A DNA stretch of 64,000 nucleotides, taken from an uncultured Oscillospiraceae bacterium. Its GTDB lineage: Bacteria > Bacillota > Clostridia > Oscillospirales > Oscillospiraceae. Position numbers and translations under genes: made by a program. The DNA is taken from NCBI GenBank assembly GCA_948616425.1, contig CAPGBJ010000041.1, positions 1-64,000 on the forward strand. The letters are read 5' to 3'. The notes under the pieces were generated by a model. It did no database searches. It saw nothing but the letters and a program-made list of their open reading frames with translations, and was not told the DNA's origin. Positions 41,134 to 50,339 of this stretch are shown one piece after another; the first letter of the stretch is position 1; each line of letters opens with the position of its first letter.

Positions 41134-42033
41134 ATGGCCGGGACAAAGGAGATCAAAACTCATATTGACAGCGTGCAGGAGACCCGCAAGATTACCAACG
41201 CCATGTACCTCATTGCTGCCACAAAACTGCGTCGAGCCCGGCAGGGGCTGGACAATACCCGGCCCTACTTTGAGGCCCTGCGGGGGGAGATCAAGCGGAT
41301 TTTCCGTGCCGTCCGCGACGTGGACAGCCGCTATTTTTACCCCTCTGATCCCCCTGCGTCTACAGGGGGGACCTATGGCTGCCTGGTGATCACCGCGGAC
41401 AAGGGGCTGGCGGGGGCCTATAATCAGAACGCGATCCGGGAGGCCCAACACCTGCTGGAGCAGCATCCGAATACTAAGCTGTTTGTGGTGGGGGAATATG
41501 GCCGGCGCTTCTTTGACCACCGGAATATCCCCATCGAGCACAGCTTCCTCTACACGGCCCAGAACCCCACCATGGTCCGGGCCCGAGAGATCAGCGCCCT
41601 GCTGCTGGACAGGTTTGACCGGGGGGAGCTTCAGAAGATTTTTGTGGTCTATACTGACATGGAGAATGGAACCACCTTTACCGCCCGTTCCACCCGTCTG
41701 CTGCCCTTCCATCGAAATTATTTCGACTCCCCTCGTACGGAGCGGAAGCCGGTGGAGCCCTTTGAGTTTTTGCCCAATCCAAAGGCGGTTTTGGAGAATA
41801 TGATTCAGAGCTATGTGTCTGGATTTATCTACAGCGCGCTGATTGACAGCTTCTGCTGCGAGCAGAACGCCCGCATGATGGCCATGGACAGCGCCAATCA
41901 GAATGCGGAGAAGCTGCTGGGGGATCTGTCTCTGGAGTTTAACCGGGTCCGCCAGTCGGCCATTACCCAGGAGATTACTGAGATTTCCGCCGGGGCCAAA
42001 GCCCAGCGCCAGAAGCGTGGGAAGGAGAGATGA
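41134..42033 (+). CDS. atpG: ATP synthase F1 subunit gamma
   Basis: 299 residues from ATG 41134, after GAGGGAT. N-terminal helix of the rotor KEIKTHIDSVQETRKITNAM, YLIAATKLRRARQGLDNTRP; Rossmann-like middle (YGCLVITADKGLAGAYNQNA); C-terminal helix ARMMAMDSANQNAEKLLGDL, RVRQSAITQEITEISAGAKA. It forms the central shaft. Its last four bases (ATGA) overlap the start of atpD. Confidence 0.95.
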   Translation: MAGTKEIKTHIDSVQETRKITNAMYLIAATKLRRARQGLDNTRPYFEALRGEIKRIFRAVRDVDSRYFYPSDPPASTGGTYGCLVITADKGLAGAYNQNAIREAQHLLEQHPNTKLFVVGEYGRRFFDHRNIPIEHSFLYTAQNPTMVRAREISALLLDRFDRGELQKIFVVYTDMENGTTFTARSTRLLPFHRNYFDSPRTERKPVEPFEFLPNPKAVLENMIQSYVSGFIYSALIDSFCCEQNARMMAMDSANQNAEKLLGDLSLEFNRVRQSAITQEITEISAGAKAQRQKRGKER

Positions 42034-43442
42034 GCGAGTTGGAGCGAGGGATTATTGTACAGATTTCCGGCCCTGTGGTGGACGTGGAAATTGTGGATGG
42101 GGACCTGCCCAGGCTGAAAGAGGAGCTCCGGGTGGAGAAGGACGGCGTCTATCGGGTGATGGAGGTGGCCCAGCACCTGAACCAGGATACGGTGCGGTGT
42201 ATCATGCTCTCCCCCAGCGAGGGACTGGCTAGGGGGCTGGCTGTGGACATCCCCGGCCATACCATTCAGGTCCCAGTGGGGCAGGCCACTTTAGGCCGGA
42301 TGTTCAACGTCCTGGGGCAGCCGATTGACGGGGGAGGCCCCCTGGCCGAGTGTGTTCCCGTGCAAAGCATCTACCGCAGACCCCCCTCTTTTGAGGAGCA
42401 GAGTCCGGCAGTGGAGATTTTGGAGACGGGCATTAAGGTCATTGACCTGTTAGAGCCCTACCCCAAGGGGGGCAAGATCGGCCTGTTCGGCGGCGCTGGA
42501 GTGGGCAAGACGGTCCTGATTCAGGAACTGATTCACAATGTGGCCACCGAGCACGGCGGCTACTCCATCTTTACCGGTGTGGGCGAGCGCAGCCGGGAGG
42601 GCAACGACCTGTGGCGGGAGATGAGGGAGAGCGGTGTGCTGGACAAGACCGCCCTGGTTTTCGGACAGATGAACGAGTCACCCGGCGTGCGGATGCGGGT
42701 GGCCCTGTCCGGGCTGACTATGGCGGAACACTTCCGAGACCGGGAACATAAGGATGTGCTGCTGTTTATTGACAACATCTTCCGCTTTGTTCAGGCGGGG
42801 AGTGAGGTGTCCACTCTGCTGGGCCGGATGCCCTCCGCCGTGGGCTACCAGCCCACCTTGGCCAACGAGATGGGCCAACTGCAAGAGCGGATTACCTCCA
42901 CCAAAAGCGGCTCGGTCACCTCGGTTCAGGCGGTGTATGTCCCTGCTGACGACCTGACCGACCCGGCCACCGCCACCACGTTTGCCCATCTGGATGCGAC
43001 CACGGTGCTCAGCCGGCGTATTTCAGAACAGGGCATCTATCCGGCTGTCGATCCCCTGGCCTCCTCCTCCCGGATTCTAGAGGCGGATGTTGTGGGGGAG
43101 CGGCACTACCGCATTGCCCGGCAGGTACAGGAGATTCTGCAAAAGTACCGGGAGCTTCAGGACATCATTGCCATTTTAGGGATGGATGAGCTGAGTGACG
43201 AGGATCGGCAGACGGTGGCACGGGCCCGGCGTCTCCAGCGATTTTTGGCCCAACCCACCCATGTGGCGGAAAAGTTTACCGGTATCCCCGGCGTCTATGT
43301 GCCGCTGAAGCAGACTTTGGAGAGCTTTGGCGCCATTGTGGACGGCGAGATGGACCAGTATCCGGAGGCGGCCTTTTATAATGTAGGCACCTGGCGGGAT
43401 GTGGTGGAGAAGGCCCGGAAGCTGGAAGCGGGGGAGCTGTGA
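42030..43442 (+). CDS. atpD: ATP synthase F1 subunit beta
   Basis: 470 residues. Catalytic subunit: P-loop GLFGGAGVGKTVLIQELIHN, catalytic Glu in GVGERSREGNDLW, LLFIDNIFRFVQAGSEVSTL (Walker B) and the DELSEED-like segment reading LGMDELSDEDRQTVARA. Normal length. It overlaps atpG by 4 bases and atpC by 1. Confidence 0.97.
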   Translation: MSELERGIIVQISGPVVDVEIVDGDLPRLKEELRVEKDGVYRVMEVAQHLNQDTVRCIMLSPSEGLARGLAVDIPGHTIQVPVGQATLGRMFNVLGQPIDGGGPLAECVPVQSIYRRPPSFEEQSPAVEILETGIKVIDLLEPYPKGGKIGLFGGAGVGKTVLIQELIHNVATEHGGYSIFTGVGERSREGNDLWREMRESGVLDKTALVFGQMNESPGVRMRVALSGLTMAEHFRDREHKDVLLFIDNIFRFVQAGSEVSTLLGRMPSAVGYQPTLANEMGQLQERITSTKSGSVTSVQAVYVPADDLTDPATATTFAHLDATTVLSRRISEQGIYPAVDPLASSSRILEADVVGERHYRIARQVQEILQKYRELQDIIAILGMDELSDEDRQTVARARRLQRFLAQPTHVAEKFTGIPGVYVPLKQTLESFGAIVDGEMDQYPEAAFYNVGTWRDVVEKARKLEAGEL

Positions 43443-43861
43443 TGGATGTCTTTCAAGTGCATATTCTTGCGGCGGACAGAAGTTTTTACGAGGGGCCCTG
43501 CCTCAGCCTGACCTTTCCTGCCAGCGACGGGGAGATGGGCATTTTGGCCCACCACGCCAGCATGATTGCCGCCGTCCTGCCCGGGACGCTGCGCTGGCAG
43601 GTGCCGGGACAGCCTGTTCAGACGGCGGCCGTCTCGCCCGGCATGGTAAAGGTGGAACACAATGACGTGTTGGTGCTGGTGGACTCTGCCGAACATCCGG
43701 AGGAGATCGACGCCGCCCGGGCCCAACGGGAGGCGGACGAGGCCAGAGAGGTGCTGCTCCAGAGGCGCAGCCGGCAGGAACATCAGATTGCCCAGGCCGC
43801 GCTGGCCCGGGCCCTGAATCGGCTGCGGGTAAAGTCAGCCGACCAGGGGCGCTTTGGATAG
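43442..43861 (+). CDS. atpC: ATP synthase F1 subunit epsilon
   Basis: 139 residues from ATG 43442 (TGATG overlap with the beta stop; GTG one codon earlier is possible). The N-terminal beta sandwich (VHILAADRSFYEGPCLSLTF, GEMGILAHHASMIAAVLPGT) and two C-terminal helices (EIDAARAQREADEAREVLLQ) are present. Epsilon joins the shaft to the c ring and restrains ATP hydrolysis. A terminator follows. Confidence 0.93.
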   Translation: MDVFQVHILAADRSFYEGPCLSLTFPASDGEMGILAHHASMIAAVLPGTLRWQVPGQPVQTAAVSPGMVKVEHNDVLVLVDSAEHPEEIDAARAQREADEAREVLLQRRSRQEHQIAQAALARALNRLRVKSADQGRFG

Positions 43862-43889
43862 CGCCAGGAAATATAGCCTTTATACAGAT

Positions 43890-43921
43890 GCGGCAGGCGT
43901 TTTGCGCCTGCCGCTCTTTCT
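43890..43921 (+). terminator. Terminator of the ATP synthase operon
   Basis: GCGGCAGGCG (43890-43899) pairs with CGCCTGCCGC (43905-43914), followed by TCTTTCT. Confidence 0.85.
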
Positions 43922-43975
43922 GCGCCTGCCCTTGTCAGCCGGCGGTACCCTTCCAAATTGTAACCACACTGTAAC

Positions 43976-44018
43976 TTGACGAAAATCGACGACAAGTGTA
44001 GTATAATAGTTAACTACA
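43976..44018 (+). promoter_or_regulatory. Promoter and BlaI-type operator of the blaI-M56 operon
   Basis: TTGACG (about 43976-43981) is followed 17 bases later by TAGTAT, with TATAAT overlapping just after. The inverted repeat TGTAGT (43997-44002) - N10 - ACTACA (44013-44018) covers the -10 and start region; its TGTA/TACA halves resemble BlaI/MecI operators, so autorepression is likely. Confidence 0.65.
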
Positions 44019-44038
44019 TTTGAAGTGGATGTGATCCG

Positions 44039-44410
44039 ATGAAGCGGCTGCCTGATACGGAGTTGGAAGTTATGAAGGCGCTGTGGGCTGCCGGGACAGA
44101 TACCCCTCGGGCTTTGTTGGAGGACCGGCTCGCCCATTTCGGCTGGGCTGCCAACACCATCAACACCTACCTGTCCCGGCTGGTGGAAAAGGGCTTTGTG
44201 ACGGTACACCGGGAGGGAAAGAGCAATCTATATACCCCTCTGGTGGGGCAGGAGGAGTATCAGGCATTCGACAGCAGGGCGGTGCTGGACCGGCTGTACG
44301 GTTCCCCGCGGAATTTTGTGGCCGCCCTGGCGCGGGAGGGACTGCAGCGGGGGGAGCTGGAGGAACTGCAAACCCTTCTGGACCAGCTGAACGGAGGGGC
44401 AAACAGATGA
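44039..44410 (+). CDS. BlaI/MecI-family transcriptional repressor
   Basis: 123 residues. Winged helix of the penicillinase repressor family: LPDTELEVMKALWAAGTDTP, WAANTINTYLSRLVEKGFVT, VHREGKSNLYTPLVGQEEYQ; the C-terminal part (LQRGELEELQTLLDQLNG) would dimerise. BlaI dimers block transcription until cleaved or released through the BlaR1 protease. The gene starts right after a TGTAGT/ACTACA palindrome and overlaps the M56 gene by 4 bases (ATGA). Confidence 0.93.
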   Translation: MKRLPDTELEVMKALWAAGTDTPRALLEDRLAHFGWAANTINTYLSRLVEKGFVTVHREGKSNLYTPLVGQEEYQAFDSRAVLDRLYGSPRNFVAALAREGLQRGELEELQTLLDQLNGGANR

Positions 44411-45330
44411 ATCAGACGCTTCTCACCCTGGGCGGGCTGACTCTGGGCGGCTCTGCGGCTGTGCTTCTGCTGGCCCTGGCGGGCTGGGGCGCTAAGCCGC
44501 GGTATGGGGCAAGGTGGCGCTGCTGGGCCTGGCTGCTGCTGTGTCTGCGCCTGGCGATTCCCCTGCCGCTGATGCCCCAGGCGCAGGGGAGGGCCCCCAT
44601 TCAGGTGGACCTGCCTACTCCGCCTGCCGCTATTCAGCAGCCCGCCGACCTAACTCCCTCCCATACCTCGCCGGACCCGACGCCTTCAGGGGATGGGGGG
44701 CATGGACAGCCGTCCGCCTCTGGCGGGGAGAAATATGACGTGGATATTCAACCGGCCTCTCCTGGTCCTGTGGAGCCGGAGAGAGAGGGGAAAATTGCCC
44801 TCCCCCAGGTTCTGCTGGAGGTGTGGCTTTTGGGCGCGGGTTTGATGCTGGGGTGGAGCGGTTTGGCCCACATTCGGTTTTTGTCCTACCTGCGCCGGTG
44901 GTCCGCCCCCGTTTCAGACGAAGAGGCGGTACAGGCGTTTTCCCATCTGGGGGATCAACTGGGGCTGGGCAGGCGGCCCAGACTGCTGACGTGCCAGGGG
45001 CTGAAGGTGCCCATGCTGGTCGGACTGTTTCGGCCTGCCGTTCTCCTGCCCAAGGGGAGCATCGCGGGAGAGGAGTTGGGCCTGTCCCTGCTGCATGAGT
45101 TGACCCACTTTAGGCGCCGGGATATCTGGCTTAAGACAATTTCTCTGTGGGTCAATGCGCTGCACTGGTTCAACCCGCTGATGTGGTATATGGTGCGTCT
45201 GGTGGAGCGGGACACTGAGCTGGCCTGTGATGAGGATACTCTGCGCCGCCTGCCCCAGGATGCCTACTCGGCCTATGGACAGACCATTCTGGCCGCGGTG
45301 GCGAGGCTGCACAATCCAGATGATTTGTAA
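44407..45330 (+). CDS. M56-family (BlaR1-like) membrane metalloprotease lacking the sensor half
   Basis: 307 residues. Helices at about 5-27, 37-53 and 140-163; a Pro-rich outer loop between the second and third; then the cytoplasmic M56 zinc-protease domain with LLHELTHFRRRD (HExxH, about residues 229-233) and VERDTELACDEDTLRRL (third ligand region). The protein stops at ILAAVARLHNPDDL. Full BlaR1-like proteins continue here with a STPLSGSAR-type linker, a fourth helix and an outer sensor. That missing segment is exactly what starts each of the next five genes. Its own substrate is presumably the BlaI-type repressor encoded just upstream. Confidence 0.9.
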   Translation: MNQTLLTLGGLTLGGSAAVLLLALAGWGAKPRYGARWRCWAWLLLCLRLAIPLPLMPQAQGRAPIQVDLPTPPAAIQQPADLTPSHTSPDPTPSGDGGHGQPSASGGEKYDVDIQPASPGPVEPEREGKIALPQVLLEVWLLGAGLMLGWSGLAHIRFLSYLRRWSAPVSDEEAVQAFSHLGDQLGLGRRPRLLTCQGLKVPMLVGLFRPAVLLPKGSIAGEELGLSLLHELTHFRRRDIWLKTISLWVNALHWFNPLMWYMVRLVERDTELACDEDTLRRLPQDAYSAYGQTILAAVARLHNPDDL

Positions 45331-45374
45331 GGTGACAGAGAGTCGGGTATTGCTACAGATAGGAAGGAATGCTC

Positions 45375-45548
45375 ATGAATAGTAGGAAAATACCGCACAC
45401 CCCTTTCTCGACCCCGCTGTCCGGGTCGGCCCGAGAGGTGGAATTCAGGCTGAAACATATTTTTTTCAGGCCAAAAAAGCGTCCGCCCGTGATCTTCTTG
45501 GCTCTGGTGTCGGCACTCTGTCTGCTGTGCGGCAATCTGGTGGCCTGC
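45375..45548 (+). repeat. Sensor-half module, copy 1
   Basis: Codons 1-58 of the gene: linker plus helix ending in the lipobox cysteine. DNA such as CCGCTGTCCGGGTCGGC and CTGCTGTGCGGCAATCTGGT recurs nearly unchanged in copies 2-5. Confidence 0.85.
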
Positions 45549-47399
45549 CAGGTGCGGGAGAAGGAGTCCTCTGGCTGGGGCCGGCAGTCCCAGACGCCCG
45601 GCGACCCTCCGGCTGTGGAGGTGGACGCCAGGGCCCGAGAGGCCTATGCCCAGGTGGTGGAGGACATGCTCTGGAACAACACCCTGCCCGACGGCACCCG
45701 AGTCTCTGAGGAGTCCCTATCTGGATATATGTTTGAAAATACCTTCTCTGTCGCCGATGTGGACGGGGACGGCCGGGAGGAACTGATAATCTGTTTCACC
45801 ACTGCCCCCACTGCCGGACGTATGGGGTATGTGTTGGACTACGACGGGGATACCGACTCCGTCCATATCCAGCATGAGGGCTATCCCTCCTTTACCTTCT
45901 ACTCCAATGGAGCCATGGAGGAGGGCGACTCCCGCACCCAGGGAAGTTGGACCAGAGACTTCTGGCCCTATACCTTGTACACCTACCAGCCCGAGACCGA
46001 CAGCTACCAGCTGGCGGGCCATGTAGATGCCTGGGAGAAAAAAGTCTCGGACGACAGTCCGGAAAATCTGCCCCCCTTTCCCGTTGAGAAGGACAAGAGT
46101 GGGGCGGACATCCTCTACTACATCACCCCAGGGGAGAACTTGGGGGAGAATTTTACCGGTTTCAGCAAGGAGGAAGTGGACCAGTCGGTCTACCTGGACT
46201 GGCTGGAGTCCTGCCTGGGGGAGGCCCGGCCTCTGACCCTGCACTTCCGGCCCCTGCCCGACGCCGCCGGCTACCTGGGCAGCCAAGAGCTCACCGCCGA
46301 CGCGTCCCGGCCTGGCCTGGCCCGAACCCCCGACTGGAACCGCAACGGTGTGCCGGAGGAGTTCGTCCTGCTTAAGGAGGCGGACGGCGATCTGATGTTG
46401 GAGGTCTGGGAGAACGGCCAGGTTCTCGCCCGTTGCCCAGGCGAGTGGAACTACCCCAGTTCTCTGTTCCTGTGCACCCTGGAGGGGGTGGACTATCTGC
46501 TGGACTACAGCGTAAGCGAGGAACAGGGGGCCTACCACCTGGACTACAGTCTGAGCACCTGGGTGGGGAAGTTTACCGAGAACGCCCGGTGGAACAGCGT
46601 CTCCTTCGACCTGAATTTCGGCTCCCCCCACCACAAGGACTTTGACCCGGAGACCATCGCCGCCTTTGTGGACGAGCTCAACGAGCTGCTCGCCCACAGT
46701 GAACTGCTGTTCAGCACCGACCCCGGTCTGTCGGAGGGGAGGCGGGAGGAGCTGAGCCGGCTGGAGGGCTTCACTGGAAACAGCGGAAAGTCGATGGCGG
46801 AGGACCTGCGGGCACTGGCATCGTCCATGCCCCCCGACTGGATACCCCCTGCCGGGGCGCCGGGGGCCGGACTGCCCATAGAGGGCCCCCTGAAGATGAC
46901 CTTTGCCAGCGGGGTAGGGGCCTGGTCCACTGAGCTTACCCTGAACCCAGACGGCTCCTTCACCGGGCTGTTTGTGGACTCTGACATGGGGGTAGACGGC
47001 CCGGGCTACCCCGGCGGCACCCGGTATGTGTGCCGGTTCCACGGAAAGTTTCAGGAGATCGCCCAGGTTACCGACGCCTCCTGGTACATGACCTTGGAAG
47101 AATTGGTCCTGGACACCGGCCGACCCGTGGGGACCGAGTGGCTGGCAGATGAGGTGCGCTACATCGCCAGTGACCCCTATGGCTTTGACAATGGAGACGG
47201 CCCTCTCCAGCCTGGGTCGGCTTTTCTGTTCTACACCCCCGACGCCCAGGGCCACGCCCCAGGTACCGAACTGTACGGCGCCTACGACTTCTGGACTTGG
47301 TGGCCTTACCGCCACGCGCTGCACAGCGCGTCGGATACCCTGGGTTGTTATGGCCTGCATAACCTGGAGATGGGATATGGCTTCTTTGGCTGGGATTGA
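45375..47399 (+). CDS. BlaR1-type sensor-half lipoprotein 1
   Basis: 674 residues from ATG 45375, 6 bases after AGGAAGGA. Residues 1-58 are the shared module: HTPFSTPLSGSAREVEF, a basic stretch, a helix (FLALVSALCLLCGNLVAC) with lipobox Cys58. The exported part has SVADVDGDGREELIICF (FG-GAP or calcium-loop-like), DWNRNGVPEEFVLLKEADGD and a region resembling outer domains of Clostridia BlaR1-like proteins (FDPETIAAFVDELNELLAHS), then a beta-rich end. Longest of the five. It starts 44 bases after the M56 stop and in another frame, so it is not a simple frameshifted tail. Confidence 0.75.
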   Translation: MNSRKIPHTPFSTPLSGSAREVEFRLKHIFFRPKKRPPVIFLALVSALCLLCGNLVACQVREKESSGWGRQSQTPGDPPAVEVDARAREAYAQVVEDMLWNNTLPDGTRVSEESLSGYMFENTFSVADVDGDGREELIICFTTAPTAGRMGYVLDYDGDTDSVHIQHEGYPSFTFYSNGAMEEGDSRTQGSWTRDFWPYTLYTYQPETDSYQLAGHVDAWEKKVSDDSPENLPPFPVEKDKSGADILYYITPGENLGENFTGFSKEEVDQSVYLDWLESCLGEARPLTLHFRPLPDAAGYLGSQELTADASRPGLARTPDWNRNGVPEEFVLLKEADGDLMLEVWENGQVLARCPGEWNYPSSLFLCTLEGVDYLLDYSVSEEQGAYHLDYSLSTWVGKFTENARWNSVSFDLNFGSPHHKDFDPETIAAFVDELNELLAHSELLFSTDPGLSEGRREELSRLEGFTGNSGKSMAEDLRALASSMPPDWIPPAGAPGAGLPIEGPLKMTFASGVGAWSTELTLNPDGSFTGLFVDSDMGVDGPGYPGGTRYVCRFHGKFQEIAQVTDASWYMTLEELVLDTGRPVGTEWLADEVRYIASDPYGFDNGDGPLQPGSAFLFYTPDAQGHAPGTELYGAYDFWTWWPYRHALHSASDTLGCYGLHNLEMGYGFFGWD

Positions 47400-47435
47400 T
47401 CAAAGCCCGTCTGCGGCAATAGAAAGGAAATCACT

Positions 47436-47606
47436 ATGAGACACAGTGTCCCCCGGACCCCCTTTTCCACATCTCTGTCTGGCTCGGCCCGAGAGATTGA
47501 AATCCGCATCCGCAATATTTTTGCCGGCCCTAAGAGGCGCCCGTCCCTGCCGTTGATGCTTTTGGCTGCTGCCCTCTGCCTGCTGTGCGGCAACCTGGTG
47601 TCCTGC
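47436..47606 (+). repeat. Sensor-half module, copy 2
   Basis: Codons 1-57 of the second gene, with the cysteine at residue 57; closest in protein to copy 5 in the IEIRIRNIF segment. Confidence 0.85.
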
Positions 47607-48743
47607 CAGCAGCGGCCCATGGCGCCCACCCTGGTGATGGAGACCCAGTACTACGACAACTATGGCAACTATCTGGAAATTCCCGTGCTGGCCCTCCCCG
47701 CCGGGGAGGAAAACCAGGCGGTGGAGGCCATCAACGAGGCCCTCAACGAGCTGCGAGAGGAGTATGCCGGGCTCGCCTCCTGGACAGGAGGCGACGCTTG
47801 GGAGAATCAGTGCCTGTTTTACCCCTCTACCACCGAGCGGTACTTGAATCTGCTGTTTTTCCAGTCCCGATTCACCACCGACCTGAATACCGGTCATGTG
47901 TTCTCTCTGGTCTACGACCTGAAAGAGGGGGCTGTGGTGTCCAGCGGGGATGCTCTGGCGCTGGCGGGGCTGAACGAGAGGGCGCTGCTGGACCAGGTGG
48001 CGGAACAGCTAGAGCCGGAGATGAATCCGGAGGGACAGGCGTACAAAATCGCCCTGCACAATTTGACCCTGGAGGGCTTTCGCATCAAGACGGACGGCCA
48101 GCCTGTGTTCTATCTCACCGGACGGATGGACGACGTGGACGACAGCCTGGTGGACGCGGTCAGCGGGGCGGACCAGCTGTTTATCTGGGAGGACAGGGTG
48201 GTCTCCATGTACGCGCAGTATGGACTGGAAAAGCCTGCCCTGGTCCCGGCAGAGGAGACCGACCAGCTGGACCCGCCCCTGTGGAACCAGTGGTATTTTG
48301 CCGGGGAGGAGCCGGCAGGGGGCTTTGTGGACAAGCCCTTGCTGGAGCCGGAGTACGTCTACATCCCCGGGGAGGACCCCTACGGCAATAATTTCTTTTC
48401 GGTCCTGTTGAACTGCTACATCCAATATTCAGATGAGTGGAATGTGTTCTATGCCCCCTGGCAGGAGGAGACCGACAAGGCGGGCGACCTGCGGGTGACG
48501 CCCACCTACCTGGGGGAGATCCCCTGGGGAGAGGACACCTGCGCCGCCGCCTACCAGGTGTGTTACACCTTCTACATCGACGGCCCGCAGGGACTGGAGT
48601 GGCACGCCAATTTTGAGGACATCGTCTTGGAGCGCAGCACCAAAGACGGCGAATTTACCGGTCTGCTGGCCCGGATGGACTATGAGGACCGGATGCGCTG
48701 GATGACCGCAGAGGAGATCATCCAAGAGGCAACCGGAGGATAG
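47436..48743 (+). CDS. BlaR1-type sensor-half lipoprotein 2 (DUF3298/RsiV-like domain)
   Basis: 435 residues from ATG 47436, 7 bases after GAAAGGA. Module residues 1-57 (PRTPFSTSLSGSAREIEIRI, LCLLCGNLVSC). The exported part resembles the DUF4163-DUF3298 domains of RsiV-type anti-sigma factors: LEIPVLALPAGEENQAVEAI, NEALNELREEYAG, FTTDLNTGHVFSLVYDLKEG and FRIKTDGQPVFYLTGRMDD. In RsiV such a domain binds lysozyme, so a ligand role is plausible but unproven. 36 bases after gene 1. Confidence 0.75.
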   Translation: MRHSVPRTPFSTSLSGSAREIEIRIRNIFAGPKRRPSLPLMLLAAALCLLCGNLVSCQQRPMAPTLVMETQYYDNYGNYLEIPVLALPAGEENQAVEAINEALNELREEYAGLASWTGGDAWENQCLFYPSTTERYLNLLFFQSRFTTDLNTGHVFSLVYDLKEGAVVSSGDALALAGLNERALLDQVAEQLEPEMNPEGQAYKIALHNLTLEGFRIKTDGQPVFYLTGRMDDVDDSLVDAVSGADQLFIWEDRVVSMYAQYGLEKPALVPAEETDQLDPPLWNQWYFAGEEPAGGFVDKPLLEPEYVYIPGEDPYGNNFFSVLLNCYIQYSDEWNVFYAPWQEETDKAGDLRVTPTYLGEIPWGEDTCAAAYQVCYTFYIDGPQGLEWHANFEDIVLERSTKDGEFTGLLARMDYEDRMRWMTAEEIIQEATGG

Positions 48744-48753
48744 GAGGGACCGA

Positions 48754-48924
48754 ATGAACCGCAATGTGCCCCGCACCCCCTTCGCCACCCCGCTGTCCGG
48801 GTCGGCGAGGGAGATCAGGATGCGCCTGGAGTATATTCGATCGGGCCCTAAAAGGCGGCCACCGGCGCCCCTTTTGGTCCTGGTGGCTGTGGTTTGTCTG
48901 CTGTGCGGCAATCTGGTGTCCTGT
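48754..48924 (+). repeat. Sensor-half module, copy 3
   Basis: Codons 1-57 of the third gene, cysteine at residue 57. Confidence 0.85.
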
Positions 48925-50157
48925 CAGATGTGGGAGGAGACGCCCACCGCCCTGGACGGCACCGCCCAGAATGGCCCTGTCCTCACCCGGTACGACCTGC
49001 CCGGTGAGGGGGTTCGGGAGATGACCTTGGAGGGCCGCTGGGTCCTGTCTCTGGAGGACGTCCCCGTTGCGGACGATGACACCGCCCAGATCACCGAGCT
49101 GGTCTGCCGGGATCTGGAGACAGGGGCCTATGAGATCTGGGAAAGTCTGTACTACAACCCCTACGGCGGCGCGGCGGACACCATCCGGCTCTACCCCTTC
49201 GAGAACATTATGGGGCACAGCGGGGTGCTGCTGTCCTCCCAGGTGGAGTACACGGACGGGGGTGTCCCTGTCGCCCGCCTGTTTATCTGCAACGGGGGCG
49301 TCCCCACCCTGATTGCCCGGTGCGAGGGGACGCTGTACACCTCCCAGGTGGATGGCTTCGATATCCTGTTGGCCGCCCACCCCTACGGCTACGACGGCAG
49401 GCGAAGCGGGGCCACCCTGTACTGGCAGGAGGGGGACGGTACCCTTCGTTCCCGCCCGCTGAGGGAGGCGCTTCAGAACTTTTTGGGCCTGTCCTGGGAT
49501 GTGCTGGTCAGCCTGTCCCTGGAGGTGCTGGAGGAGGAGGGAGCCCTCTCCCTTTGCTGGCAGCCCCAGGGGGCCCCGGTCCAGACCGTGGACCTGCCTC
49601 TGCCTGAACTGCTTGCCTACGCCCGGGAACAGGCAGCCCGCGGGGAGGAGGTGCCGGTGGACCATGTCAACGGGCAATTGCTGAAGCTGGTGCTGGAGGA
49701 ACACCGGCTGGAGAGTGAGTACGGCTGGGACACCTTCGAGGTGGACAGGATCCTGGTTTATCAGGGAGAGCAATTGATCCAGACCCTTCTGCCCGAGGAC
49801 TGGCTGGGGAGCGCGGAGTTCGGCCTGTTCGTCTGCGACGGGGACGGTCTGGGCTCTCTGGGACAGCCTCTGACCCTGGATTTGAACTGGGACGGCGTGC
49901 AGGACTTTGGCCTGATGTGCATAGAGGGCGGGGCCCGGAATGTCCCCTATCTCTACTTTGTCTGGAACGGGGAGGGCTTCTCCCCCGTGGCCGTCCTGTG
50001 TGCCCCGGCGGAGGTGGACCTGGAGTCCCGCCAGATCGTGGAGCGGGTGTGTGAGGGCAACGGGGTGGACACCGTCAACTGGTATGAATTTGGCGGAGGC
50101 AGCCAACTGGAGCTGGTCCGCTCTGAGACCAATACAGTCCCTGATGGGATGGGATAG
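48754..50157 (+). CDS. BlaR1-type sensor-half lipoprotein 3
   Basis: 467 residues from ATG 48754 after GGAGGGA, 10 bases from gene 2. Module 1-57 (PRTPFATPLSGSAREIRMRL, VCLLCGNLVSC). The exported part begins with a strand-rich region (LEDVPVADDDTAQITELVCR, YEIWESLYYNPYGG) and ends in LTLDLNWDGVQDFGLMCIEG and YLYFVWNGEGFSPVAVL, an FG-GAP-like or XAC2610-like repeat with an Asp-rich loop. I do not know its ligand. The start of the last domain resembles that of gene 4, so genes 3 and 4 may be closer relatives. Confidence 0.72.
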   Translation: MNRNVPRTPFATPLSGSAREIRMRLEYIRSGPKRRPPAPLLVLVAVVCLLCGNLVSCQMWEETPTALDGTAQNGPVLTRYDLPGEGVREMTLEGRWVLSLEDVPVADDDTAQITELVCRDLETGAYEIWESLYYNPYGGAADTIRLYPFENIMGHSGVLLSSQVEYTDGGVPVARLFICNGGVPTLIARCEGTLYTSQVDGFDILLAAHPYGYDGRRSGATLYWQEGDGTLRSRPLREALQNFLGLSWDVLVSLSLEVLEEEGALSLCWQPQGAPVQTVDLPLPELLAYAREQAARGEEVPVDHVNGQLLKLVLEEHRLESEYGWDTFEVDRILVYQGEQLIQTLLPEDWLGSAEFGLFVCDGDGLGSLGQPLTLDLNWDGVQDFGLMCIEGGARNVPYLYFVWNGEGFSPVAVLCAPAEVDLESRQIVERVCEGNGVDTVNWYEFGGGSQLELVRSETNTVPDGMG

Positions 50158-50171
50158 AGAGGTGATTGACC

Positions 50172-50339
50172 ATGGAAAAGCTGCCTGGCACCCGTTTTTC
50201 CACTCCGCTGTCCGGGTCGGCCAAAGAGACCCAGATGCGGCTTGAACATATTGCGTCTGGGCCCAGGAGACGGCCCCCGGTGATTTATATCGCCCTGGTC
50301 TTCGCGTTTTGCCTGCTGTGCGGCAACTTGGTGTCCTGC
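50172..50339 (+). repeat. Sensor-half module, copy 4
   Basis: Codons 1-56 of the fourth gene, cysteine at residue 56; the most divergent at its first ten residues. Confidence 0.85.

Noticed and set aside
44407..45330. M56 gene as a pseudogene truncated by a frameshift into gene 1
   Set aside because: The two frames do not overlap, gene 1 has its own ribosome site and start, and four more genes share the same head, so the split looks established. A frameshift origin long ago remains possible.
45717..47360. Open minus-strand frame of 547 codons opposite sensor gene 1 (similar ones at 48718-50106 and 7448-9091)
   Set aside because: Shadows of GC-rich coding sequence; the plus-strand frames have ribosome sites, lipoboxes or known domains.
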